A DNA stretch of 33,029 nucleotides from UBA1479 sp038109305 (GCA_038109305.1 JAYNIR010000027.1:1-33029); one strand, 5' to 3'. Numbered from the stretch's first letter, positions 23,176 through 31,635 are shown. A program made the numbers and translations. Notes: a model not told the origin generated them from the sequence alone.

Positions 23176-25022
23176 GGATTGGATGCCTCCTGCTGGTCCA
23201 GGAAGATACGGGCCGAAATGAAGCTGAACAAGAACTTGGAAAAACTGTTCGACGCCATGTCGTTATCCAGGAACGCCCGGAACTTTTCCTGGTCGACCAG
23301 ATCAAAAATCGGCCCGTCGGCCAAAAGCCGGTCGCGGGTGCCCGGGTCCGATCGGTCGACCAGCGAATTGATGGAGGCGTTAAATCCGCGCTTGCGCTTG
23401 TCCAGCCGCACCGCATCGGGCACCAACCCGGCGCCGGCCTTCCGCAGCAGCAGCTTCGCGAAACCGTCGCCTATCAGGTATTCGTAGGGCACGGAAAACA
23501 GGAACTCGACCAGGTCCCGGTCCAAATAGGGCGACCGGTTTTCGACCGAATAGCGCATGGAATTTCGATCGTCCTCGTGAAGGATGACTGGCACCGCTTC
23601 GGCGAACAGTTCGTTCATCATTCGGTTTCGAAGCAATTCGCCAGTAAACTCCGTTTCTTCGAAATCCTGATGAAAGGGCGATTTCATCAGGTCTTCGAAT
23701 ACATCCTGGTCGAGCAAAATATGCCCGCGTTCCGCCGGGTTGCGCACGAACGTCATGGGGTCCTGCAACAACGGGTTCTGGACGTATTTCCCGAAACCGC
23801 CTTTCCAATCCTTCAGCAGTTTTTCGAAATCCACCGCCGTGTCCCACTGCGCGCGCCGCCACATTTCGGCAAGCCACATTGCGTAGTGGTCGTAATACCC
23901 GGTGAAGATTTCGTCCGCCGCCGTGCCCGATACGGCAACCTTGTAGCCTTCCGCCTGAATGGCCTCCGACAAAAACGCGTGGACGTAATAGCTGATCGTC
24001 ACCACCGGCGCGTCGTGATAGGCGACCAGGTCTTCCATCCGGGGAAAGAAGCCCTCGGTCGACGTCACCGTCGCGTGGTGCGGACAGCCGAGCGCCTTGA
24101 CCATCGCGTAGATATTTTCCCGCTCGTCATAGCGTTCGTCCGAATCAAGAACCGAAAAGCAGTGAATGTCGACGCCGAGCTGTTTGGCGGCGATGGCCGC
24201 GATGGTCGCGGAATCGATCCCGCCTGAAAGGCAGAATGCAATCGGCACGTCGGCGCGAAGCCGTAGGTCGACCGATTTGAACAGCCGCTCGCGGGCGCCC
24301 TCGGCGGCCTCGTCGGCGGACATGGGGCGGGGGATATGGCGAAGCTGCCAGTAAAACTCCGGCTGTGTCAGCTCCGGCGATGTGAGGGTCAGGTACGTGG
24401 ACGGCGGCAGTTCGAACACGCCCTCGAAAAACGTATCGCCGAATTTGTTGAGGAATTTGTATCCGGCGGTGAGATGGCGCAGCACCTGCGTCCGATTCGG
24501 GCGGGGGGAGACGCCGGCGAGCGCGCGAAGGGTTTTGACCTCGGATGCGAAATACAGCGTCCCGTCCATCGGCCACAGGTACAGGGGCTTTTCGCCGAAC
24601 CGGTCGCGGCAAAAGGTGATGGTGCCAGCCTTCCTGTCGGCGACGGCGAAGGCCCACATGCCTTCCATCCGGTCGAGCGCATCCGGCCCCCATTGCCGCC
24701 AGGCGGCCAGCAGAACTTCCGTATCCGATGTGGTTTCGAACCGATGGCCGAGGGGTTCAAGCTCGGCCTTGAGCTCCCGGTAATTGTAGAGCTCGCCGTT
24801 GTAGGTCAGGACCAGGCCGTCCCGTTCGAACGGCTGATTGGCGCGCGGGTCAAGGTCGATGATCGACAACCGCGTGTGCAGCAGTTGCACCTGCGCGCCG
24901 CCCAAGTCGACCTGGCATTGGCCGGATGCATCGGGGCCGCGCTTGTCCATGGTCGCGAGGGCACCCGCGATCCGGGCCGGATCAGGCAGGGTGGGACCAA
25001 TGCTGCCGGCGATGCCGCACAT
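23172..25022 (-). CDS. asnB: Asparagine synthase-like glutamine amidotransferase
   Basis: A 616-residue two-domain enzyme. Cys2 of MCGIAG is the class II glutaminase nucleophile, with RLSIIDL (51-57) and NGELYNYREL (75-84) binding glutamine. The synthetase domain has the PP-loop SGGIDSA at 266-272. Relatives make asparagine, but in surface-glycan clusters members such as WbpS-type proteins are proposed to amidate a sugar carboxylate. Lying between neuB and a cytidylyltransferase, a glycan role is the better guess: amidating a uronate or the nonulosonate carboxyl group. General asparagine synthesis cannot be excluded from sequence. The ATG is 5 bases after the neuB stop. Confidence 0.9.
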   Translation of the reverse strand: MCGIAGSIGPTLPDPARIAGALATMDKRGPDASGQCQVDLGGAQVQLLHTRLSIIDLDPRANQPFERDGLVLTYNGELYNYRELKAELEPLGHRFETTSDTEVLLAAWRQWGPDALDRMEGMWAFAVADRKAGTITFCRDRFGEKPLYLWPMDGTLYFASEVKTLRALAGVSPRPNRTQVLRHLTAGYKFLNKFGDTFFEGVFELPPSTYLTLTSPELTQPEFYWQLRHIPRPMSADEAAEGARERLFKSVDLRLRADVPIAFCLSGGIDSATIAAIAAKQLGVDIHCFSVLDSDERYDERENIYAMVKALGCPHHATVTSTEGFFPRMEDLVAYHDAPVVTISYYVHAFLSEAIQAEGYKVAVSGTAADEIFTGYYDHYAMWLAEMWRRAQWDTAVDFEKLLKDWKGGFGKYVQNPLLQDPMTFVRNPAERGHILLDQDVFEDLMKSPFHQDFEETEFTGELLRNRMMNELFAEAVPVILHEDDRNSMRYSVENRSPYLDRDLVEFLFSVPYEYLIGDGFAKLLLRKAGAGLVPDAVRLDKRKRGFNASINSLVDRSDPGTRDRLLADGPIFDLVDQEKFRAFLDNDMASNSFSKFLFSFISARIFLDQQEASNP

Positions 25023-25027
25023 GCGCG

Positions 25028-26038
25028 TCAGCCGGCGTCAAGCATATCGGGGGTGATCATGGCGCCTTGAGCGATCGCGGTTTTCAGCTTCCGGCCAATG
25101 GCGCGGTTTTCCTCCCCCGGCGGGATACCACCGCCCGGTCGGATGCAGACGATGTCATCCGCGCCGATGGTTTCACCGGCGTTGACTGCGCGGGCCGCGG
25201 CGACGGACCGGCGGACCGGCTGGATCAAGTCTCTCTCGCAATCCTGGGTGCCGATGTCGCCCGGTCCCAACAGCGCTTCGGCCGTGCGCACACGCTTGAC
25301 AAGGCGTTTCATGTCTTCGGGATCGGCGGACAGCTGATGATCGCGGAAATCCGAATAATCGTTGGCCAGCGTAAAATGTTTTTCGATTACCCTGGCGCCC
25401 AGCGCCACGGACAATACCGCCGCGTCTAGCCCCATCGTGTGGTCCGAATAGCCGATGGTGTGCCCGGGAAATGCCGCCGCCAAGGACGGGATCGCCCTCA
25501 GGTTTGCGAATTCCGGTGGTGCCGGATAGCTGACGATGCAATGCAAAAGCGCAAGATCACCCGCATGACCGATATCGGCCCAGGCGTCGGTCGTGGTTTT
25601 CGCCGCCTTGGCGATGTCGTCGCGCCCGGAAATACCGGTCGAAATGATCAGCGGTTTCGCCGCCCGGGCCGCGATATCGATAAGGGACCAGTAAGTGTTA
25701 TCGCCGGACGCGATCTTCATGGCGTCGACGATGGCGCCGAGAAATCGGGCACTGTCGAGGTCGAGCGGCGTCGAAATGAACTGAAGGCCGTGGCTGCGGG
25801 TGCGGTCGGCCAATTCGGCGAAGTCGTCGAAGGAAAGCTGAAATTTTTGCAGGCGCGCGAACCGGGCGGGGTCCAACGGCGCGGTGAATTTTTCCGTGAT
25901 GAAGGTCTGGAATTTGACGGCGTCGACGCCGGTTTCGGCGGCGCGATCAACCAGTTCCCGGGCGGCGCCCATGTCGCCTTCGTGATTGTTGCCGATTTCG
26001 GCGATGACCAGGGTCCGGTTCAGGTCCTTGAACACCAT
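25028..26038 (-). CDS. neuB: N-acetylneuraminate/nonulosonate synthase NeuB family
   Basis: NeuB-type enzymes condense a six-carbon amino sugar with phosphoenolpyruvate to give a nine-carbon nonulosonic acid (sialic, legionaminic or pseudaminic). The TIM barrel shows IAEIGNNHEGD (12-22), DAVKFQT, KIASGD (108-113), IGYSDHTMG with His200 and IEKHFTL with His221, the two metal ligands. A C-terminal antifreeze-like SAF domain spans about 276-334 (RRSVAAARAVNAGETI, then RPGGGIPPG). Which product it makes cannot be decided by eye. AGGAGG lies only 2 bases from the ATG at 26038, so the GTG one codon later (26035), with 5-base spacing, may be the true start. First gene of its operon. Confidence 0.93.
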   Translation of the reverse strand: MVFKDLNRTLVIAEIGNNHEGDMGAARELVDRAAETGVDAVKFQTFITEKFTAPLDPARFARLQKFQLSFDDFAELADRTRSHGLQFISTPLDLDSARFLGAIVDAMKIASGDNTYWSLIDIAARAAKPLIISTGISGRDDIAKAAKTTTDAWADIGHAGDLALLHCIVSYPAPPEFANLRAIPSLAAAFPGHTIGYSDHTMGLDAAVLSVALGARVIEKHFTLANDYSDFRDHQLSADPEDMKRLVKRVRTAEALLGPGDIGTQDCERDLIQPVRRSVAAARAVNAGETIGADDIVCIRPGGGIPPGEENRAIGRKLKTAIAQGAMITPDMLDAG

Positions 26039-26242
26039 GTCCTCCTGTTATCGTGGCGATACCGCCTGCCGCACGAAATGCCAGGAGACCCGCCGGCTTT
26101 GGACCCTAACCGTGATGCATTAAGGAGTGGTTTAGGAAAGGGGTTGCGATCCCCCGGCAATCGCCGATCATTAACGTTTCCTTATGCCGTCTGATCCTAA
26201 ATTGGAAGCCAATTCAGAACCTTGAACTGAAAATTCCGCCGC
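26039..26242. promoter_or_regulatory. Divergent control region, neuB operon and dioxygenase operon
   Basis: This 204-base region separates the leftward neuB operon from the rightward dioxygenase/GSCFA operon. Two CtrA-like sites lie in it, TTAA-GGAGTGG-TTTA (26120-26134) and TTAA-CGTTTCC-TTAT (26171-26185), each one base from TTAA-N7-TTAA and centred 51 bases apart. An AATTGG-AAG-CCAATT dyad lies at 26200-26214. Control of both glycan operons by the cell-cycle regulator is plausible but unproven. Confidence 0.45.
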
Positions 26243-27226
26243 ATGAGCGTTTTGATCCAGAATCTGCCCCTTGAACCCGGCCCCAACGGCCGGTTCACCA
26301 TCAACGACGGGAACCGCCCGCAGCTTCATGCGATACATCCCTGGACTTTGCATCACCTTTACCACGACGAGTGCCGTCGCGCGTTCCGCGAAGCGGACGG
26401 GCAATTGCCGCGCGTCGCGGAGGGCGAGGAAATGATCGCGCGGGGATACCGCAGCTTTCACGGGCTGTTGGAACAGTCGGAGGTGGATTTCTTGACCGGG
26501 ATGATCGATCAACGGATCGCCGATTCCGGCGGCGCGCCCGCACGCGACGAATGGGGCTGGTCGCTGCCGTGGAACATGCTGCGCATTCAGGCCGTGCGCC
26601 CGATCATCGCCCGTGTGTTCAACGGCGTTCTGGGCGATGTTCTGACGCAGTATTTCGGGTGTCATTTCAGGTTGTTCTCGCTCTCGCTGACCCGCGGTTT
26701 TCCGGGCTCGGCGCAAGGTTCGTTCACCTGGCATCGGGATGTGGAGCCGCCGCAGCAGACACATCTGATGCTTTACCTGACGCCCAGTTCCGACGAAGGC
26801 GGCGGCACGTCGTTCATCGACCTGGAGGAAACCCGCCGGGCTGCGACGGCGGGCTATCATTTCCCTGCCGATGCGGAACGCGTGACGCATTTGAGGGATT
26901 TAGGCCCCGACGGCGGCGCGTTTCATCCGGATAAACCCACGGTCGCGCCGGGCGACGGCATCCTGTTCGGCGCCCCACGCGTTCTGCACAAGGGCATGTT
27001 GCCGACGGCGGGGCATCGCGATGTCATGACGGCGCTGATTCTGCCGAGCCCGGTTCCGTGGGAGGAATATCTGGCCCGCGGTACGGCGCGGGTGTTCGTG
27101 ACGCAACATCCGGGCGTGTCGAGTATCGATCCGTTCGAGGACCGCGTGATCGAGCGCAAACCGTTAACCCACGTGCCAGACTGGGCCCTTGCGGGCGACC
27201 TGTTCCCGCCCAATTACCAGGGCTGA
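26243..27226 (+). CDS. Phytanoyl-CoA dioxygenase-like Fe(II)/2-oxoglutarate oxygenase (copy 1)
   Basis: A 327-residue double-stranded beta-helix oxygenase. The iron triad is H164, D166 (TWHRDVEPP) and H249 (RVLHKG), and R259 is placed to bind 2-oxoglutarate. A long helical N-terminal part precedes the core. PhyH-family members hydroxylate or otherwise oxidise small molecules and sugars; the substrate here is unknown. Downstream, after 10 bases, is a homologue with the same active site. Its position between neuB and flagellin suggests action on the glycan or on flagellin. The start has only a weak ribosome binding site. Confidence 0.82.
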   Translation: MSVLIQNLPLEPGPNGRFTINDGNRPQLHAIHPWTLHHLYHDECRRAFREADGQLPRVAEGEEMIARGYRSFHGLLEQSEVDFLTGMIDQRIADSGGAPARDEWGWSLPWNMLRIQAVRPIIARVFNGVLGDVLTQYFGCHFRLFSLSLTRGFPGSAQGSFTWHRDVEPPQQTHLMLYLTPSSDEGGGTSFIDLEETRRAATAGYHFPADAERVTHLRDLGPDGGAFHPDKPTVAPGDGILFGAPRVLHKGMLPTAGHRDVMTALILPSPVPWEEYLARGTARVFVTQHPGVSSIDPFEDRVIERKPLTHVPDWALAGDLFPPNYQG

Positions 27227-27236
27227 AGGAAAGGCC

Positions 27237-28241
27237 ATGGACCAGCAACCTGATCTGACGGAATACACGGTGGATGAACTTGGGGCGGTGCACCTCTCGC
27301 AGGAACTGACTGACTGGGTCGCCGCCGGGACCGCATGGCGCCGCCACTGGCTTTATCACCGGATTTGCCGGGAACAGTATCAGCGAACCCACGGCGGGCC
27401 GCCGCCGGAAACCGAGGCCGGCACCGCTTTCAGTCGCACTGGGTACCGGATGTTGCCGGGCGCGATCCCGGAAAACGACTGCGGTCTATTGTCCCATTCA
27501 GTCAGCCAGTTCGTCGAAAACAAATACGGCCGATTGACGGACCTGGATGAAACCGCCCTATCGGCGTCTTGGTCGCACCAGCGCGCGGCAACGGTCCGCC
27601 GGTCCCTGCCGGGCATTCTCAATTCCGATGTGACGGCGATGATCGAGGCCTACTACGGATGCCATTTTCAAATCTTTTCGGCGACCTTGAACCGCTACCT
27701 GCCGTCGGAAGACAAGGACGTCTCGTTCCTTTGGCACCGGGATTGCGAGCCGCCGCAGCAACTGCACCTGATGGTCTATCTGACCGGCGCGTCAGACGAA
27801 GGCGGACGGACGGCGGCCGTCGACCTTGAAGTCACCCGCCGGGCGGGCGAGGCGGGGTACGCCTACCCGCCCTTGGTCGACCGGGTGACGGACCTTGCCG
27901 ATGTCGCGGGTCTTGACGGTGATGTTGAATTCCTTAATCCCGAACTGGGGCCCGGCGGGGCGTTTTTGTTTGCCGCGCCCAGAATATTGCACCGGGGGCA
28001 GTTGCCGTCCGCCGGCTGGCGGGACACCCTCCTGATGCTGATCTGGCCGAGTCCAATCCCCTGGCAGGAGCGGTTCAACAACAACTTTCCGACAATGCTT
28101 CGCGACGGTCCTCATTACATGAGCGGCGCGCTTAATCCGTTCGGCGGCATCAGCCTGTCGCCGCGCGAACAATTCGGACAGCCGCCGCGGTGGGCGGAAT
28201 TAAGCCATTTTTTCCCTCCGGAAGGCGAGCTGCCAGCCTGA
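27237..28241 (+). CDS. Phytanoyl-CoA dioxygenase-like Fe(II)/2-oxoglutarate oxygenase (copy 2)
   Basis: A 334-residue paralogue of the preceding gene. Iron ligands H167 and D169 lie in LWHRDCEPPQQ, and H252 and R262 in RILHRGQLPSAGWR. Shared blocks such as FGCHF/YGCHF, EPPQQ, SDEGG and PSP-PW-E show tandem duplication followed by divergence, and all catalytic residues are kept in both. AAGGAAAGG upstream supports the ATG at 27237 over the longer frame to 27189. Two active homologues side by side may oxidise two positions or form a heterodimer. Substrate unknown. Confidence 0.82.
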   Translation: MDQQPDLTEYTVDELGAVHLSQELTDWVAAGTAWRRHWLYHRICREQYQRTHGGPPPETEAGTAFSRTGYRMLPGAIPENDCGLLSHSVSQFVENKYGRLTDLDETALSASWSHQRAATVRRSLPGILNSDVTAMIEAYYGCHFQIFSATLNRYLPSEDKDVSFLWHRDCEPPQQLHLMVYLTGASDEGGRTAAVDLEVTRRAGEAGYAYPPLVDRVTDLADVAGLDGDVEFLNPELGPGGAFLFAAPRILHRGQLPSAGWRDTLLMLIWPSPIPWQERFNNNFPTMLRDGPHYMSGALNPFGGISLSPREQFGQPPRWAELSHFFPPEGELPA

Positions 28242-28280
28242 GGGCGCGGACAATTGGATAAGCGGCATGAGGAAGAACCG

Positions 28281-29582
28281 GTGACGGAACAGAACGATAC
28301 AGGCGCGGGGAACGGCGCCTTCGTGATCGACACGGTCGGTGGGTTAAGCGGCGAGGAGTCGCGGAGCCGCACCGTCTTGATCGATTTCATCTTCAGCGAC
28401 ACGGCGTTCAAGACGCACCTGAAGGAAGCCGCCAAGCACAGCGTGGCATTCGCCGATCAGGCCGCATTCCTTGAGTTTTGCCGAAGCCAGGCAGGTGCGC
28501 ATTTTGGCGCCGGCGATGGCGGCGGCAAGGCGATCGCCGAATTGGACGCTTTCATCGGCAAGTCCGAAAATGTTTCCGAACGGTTCAAAGGAACCCTCAA
28601 ACCCAATCCGAAAGCGATTTTCTGGCCGGACCCGACACGGGGCGACCCGCTGTTGGCCGACGTGCTACCGGTCGCGAAGCGCTATCCTTTTATCGATCAA
28701 TCGACCCGCATTGCCTCCGCCGGCAGTTGTTTCGCGGTCGAGATCGCGCAAAACCTCATCCGCCGCGGCTTCAACTACATGTGTCTGGAAACCACCTATG
28801 ACGAGGCAACCGGCACCATCTGCCTGGGTACGGATTCGCAAAAACCCGAGGTTCAGTATTCCTGCCGCTGGGGCATTCTGTTCAACACGCCGAGCTTCAC
28901 CCAGATCGCGGAAAACGCTTTCGGCGTCCGCCCGCTGCCGGAATTGCTGATCGAAATCCATGACGGTCCCGTTTATGCATTTCTGAATCCGTTTCGTGAA
29001 TCGGTCGCGTTTCCGTCCGTCGAGGCCTACCGGAAAGAAAGGGAAACGCACCTGGCCAACACCCGCAAGGTTTTTACCGAGGCCGACGTGTTCGTGATGA
29101 CGCTGGGACTCAACGAAGCCTGGCAGTATACGCCGGACGGGTCCTACATCTCGCGCAACCCGCGGAACGCCGCGCTGAACGGCTTGCTGGACCACCGCAC
29201 CCTGACGGTCCAGGAAAACATCGATTACCTGCAGCGGTTCATTGATGTGGTCCGCGCGCACAATCCGGACCTCAAAATCATTATCACCGTGTCACCGGTG
29301 CCGTTCATGGCGACGGGTCGCGCCGACACCCATCACGTGGTCACCGCAAACACCCATTCGAAGGCAGTCCTGCGGGTGACGGCGGAGGAAATCGTCGGCC
29401 GAAACAAGGATGTCTATTATTTCCCGAGCTACGAAGTGGTGACTGTCTGTTCGCCCGAAATCTGGACGGAAGATCAGCGCCACATCCACCGCGACGCGGT
29501 CCAGAGGGTCATGGATACATTCGACGAAATGTTTTTGATCCGCGCGGCCAGAACCCTGGCGAAATTGTCCGCGGTAGGTTAG
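28281..29582 (+). CDS. GSCFA-family SGNH hydrolase-like protein (copy 1)
   Basis: A 433-residue protein. The family motif GSCFA at 148-152 supplies the likely nucleophile serine, GLNEAW (276-281) matches the GxND block, and D398-x2-H401 (EDQRHIH) completes an SGNH-type triad. GSCFA proteins are poorly characterised; SGNH relatives are esterases or acyltransferases acting on sugars and lipids. It could add or remove an acyl group on the glycan. No signal peptide is seen, so a cytoplasmic role is expected. I start at the GTG 28281 with AGGAAG 6 bases upstream, matching the second copy's N-terminus; a TTG at 28254 is in frame. Confidence 0.83.
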   Translation: MTEQNDTGAGNGAFVIDTVGGLSGEESRSRTVLIDFIFSDTAFKTHLKEAAKHSVAFADQAAFLEFCRSQAGAHFGAGDGGGKAIAELDAFIGKSENVSERFKGTLKPNPKAIFWPDPTRGDPLLADVLPVAKRYPFIDQSTRIASAGSCFAVEIAQNLIRRGFNYMCLETTYDEATGTICLGTDSQKPEVQYSCRWGILFNTPSFTQIAENAFGVRPLPELLIEIHDGPVYAFLNPFRESVAFPSVEAYRKERETHLANTRKVFTEADVFVMTLGLNEAWQYTPDGSYISRNPRNAALNGLLDHRTLTVQENIDYLQRFIDVVRAHNPDLKIIITVSPVPFMATGRADTHHVVTANTHSKAVLRVTAEEIVGRNKDVYYFPSYEVVTVCSPEIWTEDQRHIHRDAVQRVMDTFDEMFLIRAARTLAKLSAVG

Positions 29583-29647
29583 GGGGCGGCGATGATGCAA
29601 GCCGGACGCGGAACGCCATCAAGGCCACGGATTTAAAGGTGGCTGGC

Positions 29648-30955
29648 ATGGCTTCGAACCCGAAAAGCAATGATGATGGCCCGCTGCTGCTTGATTCTTC
29701 GGGCGGCTTGTCCACCGACGAGTCTGTCAGCCGGGAAATGCTGATCGACCTGATATTCGACGATCCCTCGGTCAAGGCGCACCTGCGCGACGCGGCGAAA
29801 AAGCAGGCGTCCTCGCTTGTCGATCAGGCGCATTTTCTCACGTTCTGCAAATCCGAGATTGAGCGGCGGATTTCGACCCCCGCGCTGGCGCCGGCCGGCC
29901 AGGCCCAACTCGCGCGGCTTTACGGCTACATCGAAAACACCAATCAGGTGCTGAACCGGTTCAATAAAGCGACGAAACCGAACCCGGACGCCATGTTTTG
30001 GCCGGATCCCACGCGCGGCGGCCCTGTGTTGGGCGATGTCCTGCCGATCGCCCGAGAACAACCATTCATCGAGCGGTCGACAAAGATCGGTTCGGCGGGC
30101 AGTTGTTTCGCCGTTGAGATCGCGCGATTTCTGATGGGGCATGGATTTAATTACCTGGCGCCGGAAACGAGCTTCGATCCCGAAACCGGCGTCATCATGA
30201 TGGGCACAAGCCGTATCAATCCGGAAATTCAGTTTTCCTGCCGCTGGGGCATCTTGTTCAACACGCCGAGCTTTACCCAGATCGTTGAAAATGCCTTCGG
30301 CGTCCACGCGCTGCCGGAAATCTTAATCGCCCACACGGAAGGCGAAGAACAGTTCTACATCGACCCATACCGCGAGGGCATCGCCTTTCCGTCGCCGGCG
30401 GCATATCGGGCGGAACGGGACCGCCATCTCGCGAATACCCGTGATGTGTTTACTCAGGCGGACGTTTTCGTCATCACTTTGGGGCTGAACGAGGCCTGGC
30501 GGTTCATTCCGGACGGCACCTACATATCGCGTAACCCGAGAAATCCGGCGCTAACAGGGTTTCTCGACCACCGGACGCTGACGGTCCAGGAAAACGTCGA
30601 TTATCTGCAACGGTTCATTGATGTCGTCCGCGCTCACAACCCGGGCCTGAAGCTGATCGTCACCGTTTCGCCGGTGCCGTTCATGGCGACCGGCCGCGCG
30701 GACGAATACCATGTGGTCACCGCCAACACCCATTCAAAGGCGGTGCTTAGGGTCGCGGCCCAGGAAATCGTCGAGCGGAATAGGGATGTTTATTATTTCC
30801 CGAGCTACGAGGTCGTGACGGTCTGTTCGCCCGACATATGGACAGAAGACCAACGCCATATCCACGGAGACGCCGTTGCTCGGGTCATGAAGACGTTCGC
30901 GGAAATGTTCATGACGCGGGGCGCAAAAAAGTTGATGAAACTGGCCGCCCGCTGA
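29648..30955 (+). CDS. GSCFA-family SGNH hydrolase-like protein (copy 2)
   Basis: A 435-residue tandem paralogue of the previous gene, far more similar to it than the two oxygenases are to each other. Long blocks around GSCFAVEIA, the DHRTLTVQEN region, DVYYFPSYEVVTVCSP and IWTEDQRHIH are nearly identical, and all putative catalytic residues are conserved. The first 100 residues differ more. AAAGGTGG supports the ATG at 29648. It is the last gene of the plus-strand operon, 48 bases from the convergent flbT stop. The recent-looking duplication implies dosage or a two-subunit enzyme. Confidence 0.83.
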   Translation: MASNPKSNDDGPLLLDSSGGLSTDESVSREMLIDLIFDDPSVKAHLRDAAKKQASSLVDQAHFLTFCKSEIERRISTPALAPAGQAQLARLYGYIENTNQVLNRFNKATKPNPDAMFWPDPTRGGPVLGDVLPIAREQPFIERSTKIGSAGSCFAVEIARFLMGHGFNYLAPETSFDPETGVIMMGTSRINPEIQFSCRWGILFNTPSFTQIVENAFGVHALPEILIAHTEGEEQFYIDPYREGIAFPSPAAYRAERDRHLANTRDVFTQADVFVITLGLNEAWRFIPDGTYISRNPRNPALTGFLDHRTLTVQENVDYLQRFIDVVRAHNPGLKLIVTVSPVPFMATGRADEYHVVTANTHSKAVLRVAAQEIVERNRDVYYFPSYEVVTVCSPDIWTEDQRHIHGDAVARVMKTFAEMFMTRGAKKLMKLAAR

Positions 30956-31003
30956 GCGTGCGAAATCCGCCTGCAAACTGCCCGCGTCCCACGCTTACGG
31001 CGA

Positions 31004-31441
31004 TCAGTCGGCGCTTTCCAAACGGTCGGCAAGTTCCTGGGACGCCAGACTGTCGGCAAGCGCGGTGAAGGTGTCAGCTTCGTGGCGAATGAGTTTTTGC
31101 GTGGTCTTCAGCGCCCGGTATAGTTTGGCGTCGTCGACGAATTTGAAGATTTCGTCGCCGATAGCCTTGGCGCTCGGCGCGGCGGCGACGTAGTCGTTCA
31201 GATATTCGCGGAAGGCATCCACGTATTCGGCCTCGTGGCGGGGGAACATGTAGGCGCATTGCAGGGCGAAATAGACGCGTGCCGCCGGGGTGTTGGTCTC
31301 GGCCTGGGCGAGGACTTCCTTTTCGCGAATAATCGCAGATTCGTTATGGACCAGCAGTTTGGCGTTGCCGCCGACATTTTCGACGACGGCGCCGTTAATC
31401 ACGAGTTTCTCACCGGCCTTGAAATCCAGTTTAAGAGGCAT
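31004..31441 (-). CDS. flbT: Flagellin synthesis regulator FlbT
   Basis: FlbT is an alphaproteobacterial post-transcriptional regulator that binds flagellin mRNA leaders; in Caulobacter it destabilises them until the hook is complete. The 145-residue product shows the usual start MPLKLDFKAGEKLVINGAVV and INGA-type hairpin, the AA-RVYFALQCAYM segment, and the helical C-terminus. AAGGGA lies upstream of the ATG. It is divergent from the flagellin gene it would control. FlaF, its usual partner, is not encoded beside it; the neighbour is the GSCFA gene. Confidence 0.95.
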   Translation of the reverse strand: MPLKLDFKAGEKLVINGAVVENVGGNAKLLVHNESAIIREKEVLAQAETNTPAARVYFALQCAYMFPRHEAEYVDAFREYLNDYVAAAPSAKAIGDEIFKFVDDAKLYRALKTTQKLIRHEADTFTALADSLASQELADRLESAD

Positions 31442-31627
31442 CTCACGCCATCCCTTGCGATACCAGGCCCAGGAAAGTCAATATATGCGCTATTTGCCGT
31501 TTATAATCAATACTTGGGCGGTCCTTCGGCGGCGGACCCGGGCCGACGGCTCAAACCCCGTGCGGCAGCGGCTTCCGGGGCCGCCGCCCACCCACATGTG
31601 TATGACAATAAAATGAACAAGTATTTG

Positions 31628-31635
31628 TTAACCAT
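31628..31635 (+). promoter_or_regulatory. CtrA half-site upstream of flagellin
   Basis: TTAACCAT, the preferred 8-base CtrA half-site, lies about 110 bases upstream of the flagellin ATG. The second half, seven bases on, is ATGA rather than TTAA, so the full site is weak. It shares GTTAACCA with the site upstream of fliF. Confidence 0.35.

Noticed and set aside
30956..31003. AGCGTG...CACGCT as a bidirectional terminator between the GSCFA copy 2 and flbT genes
   Set aside because: Only 6 bp of stem with a loop of about 30 bases and no U-run.
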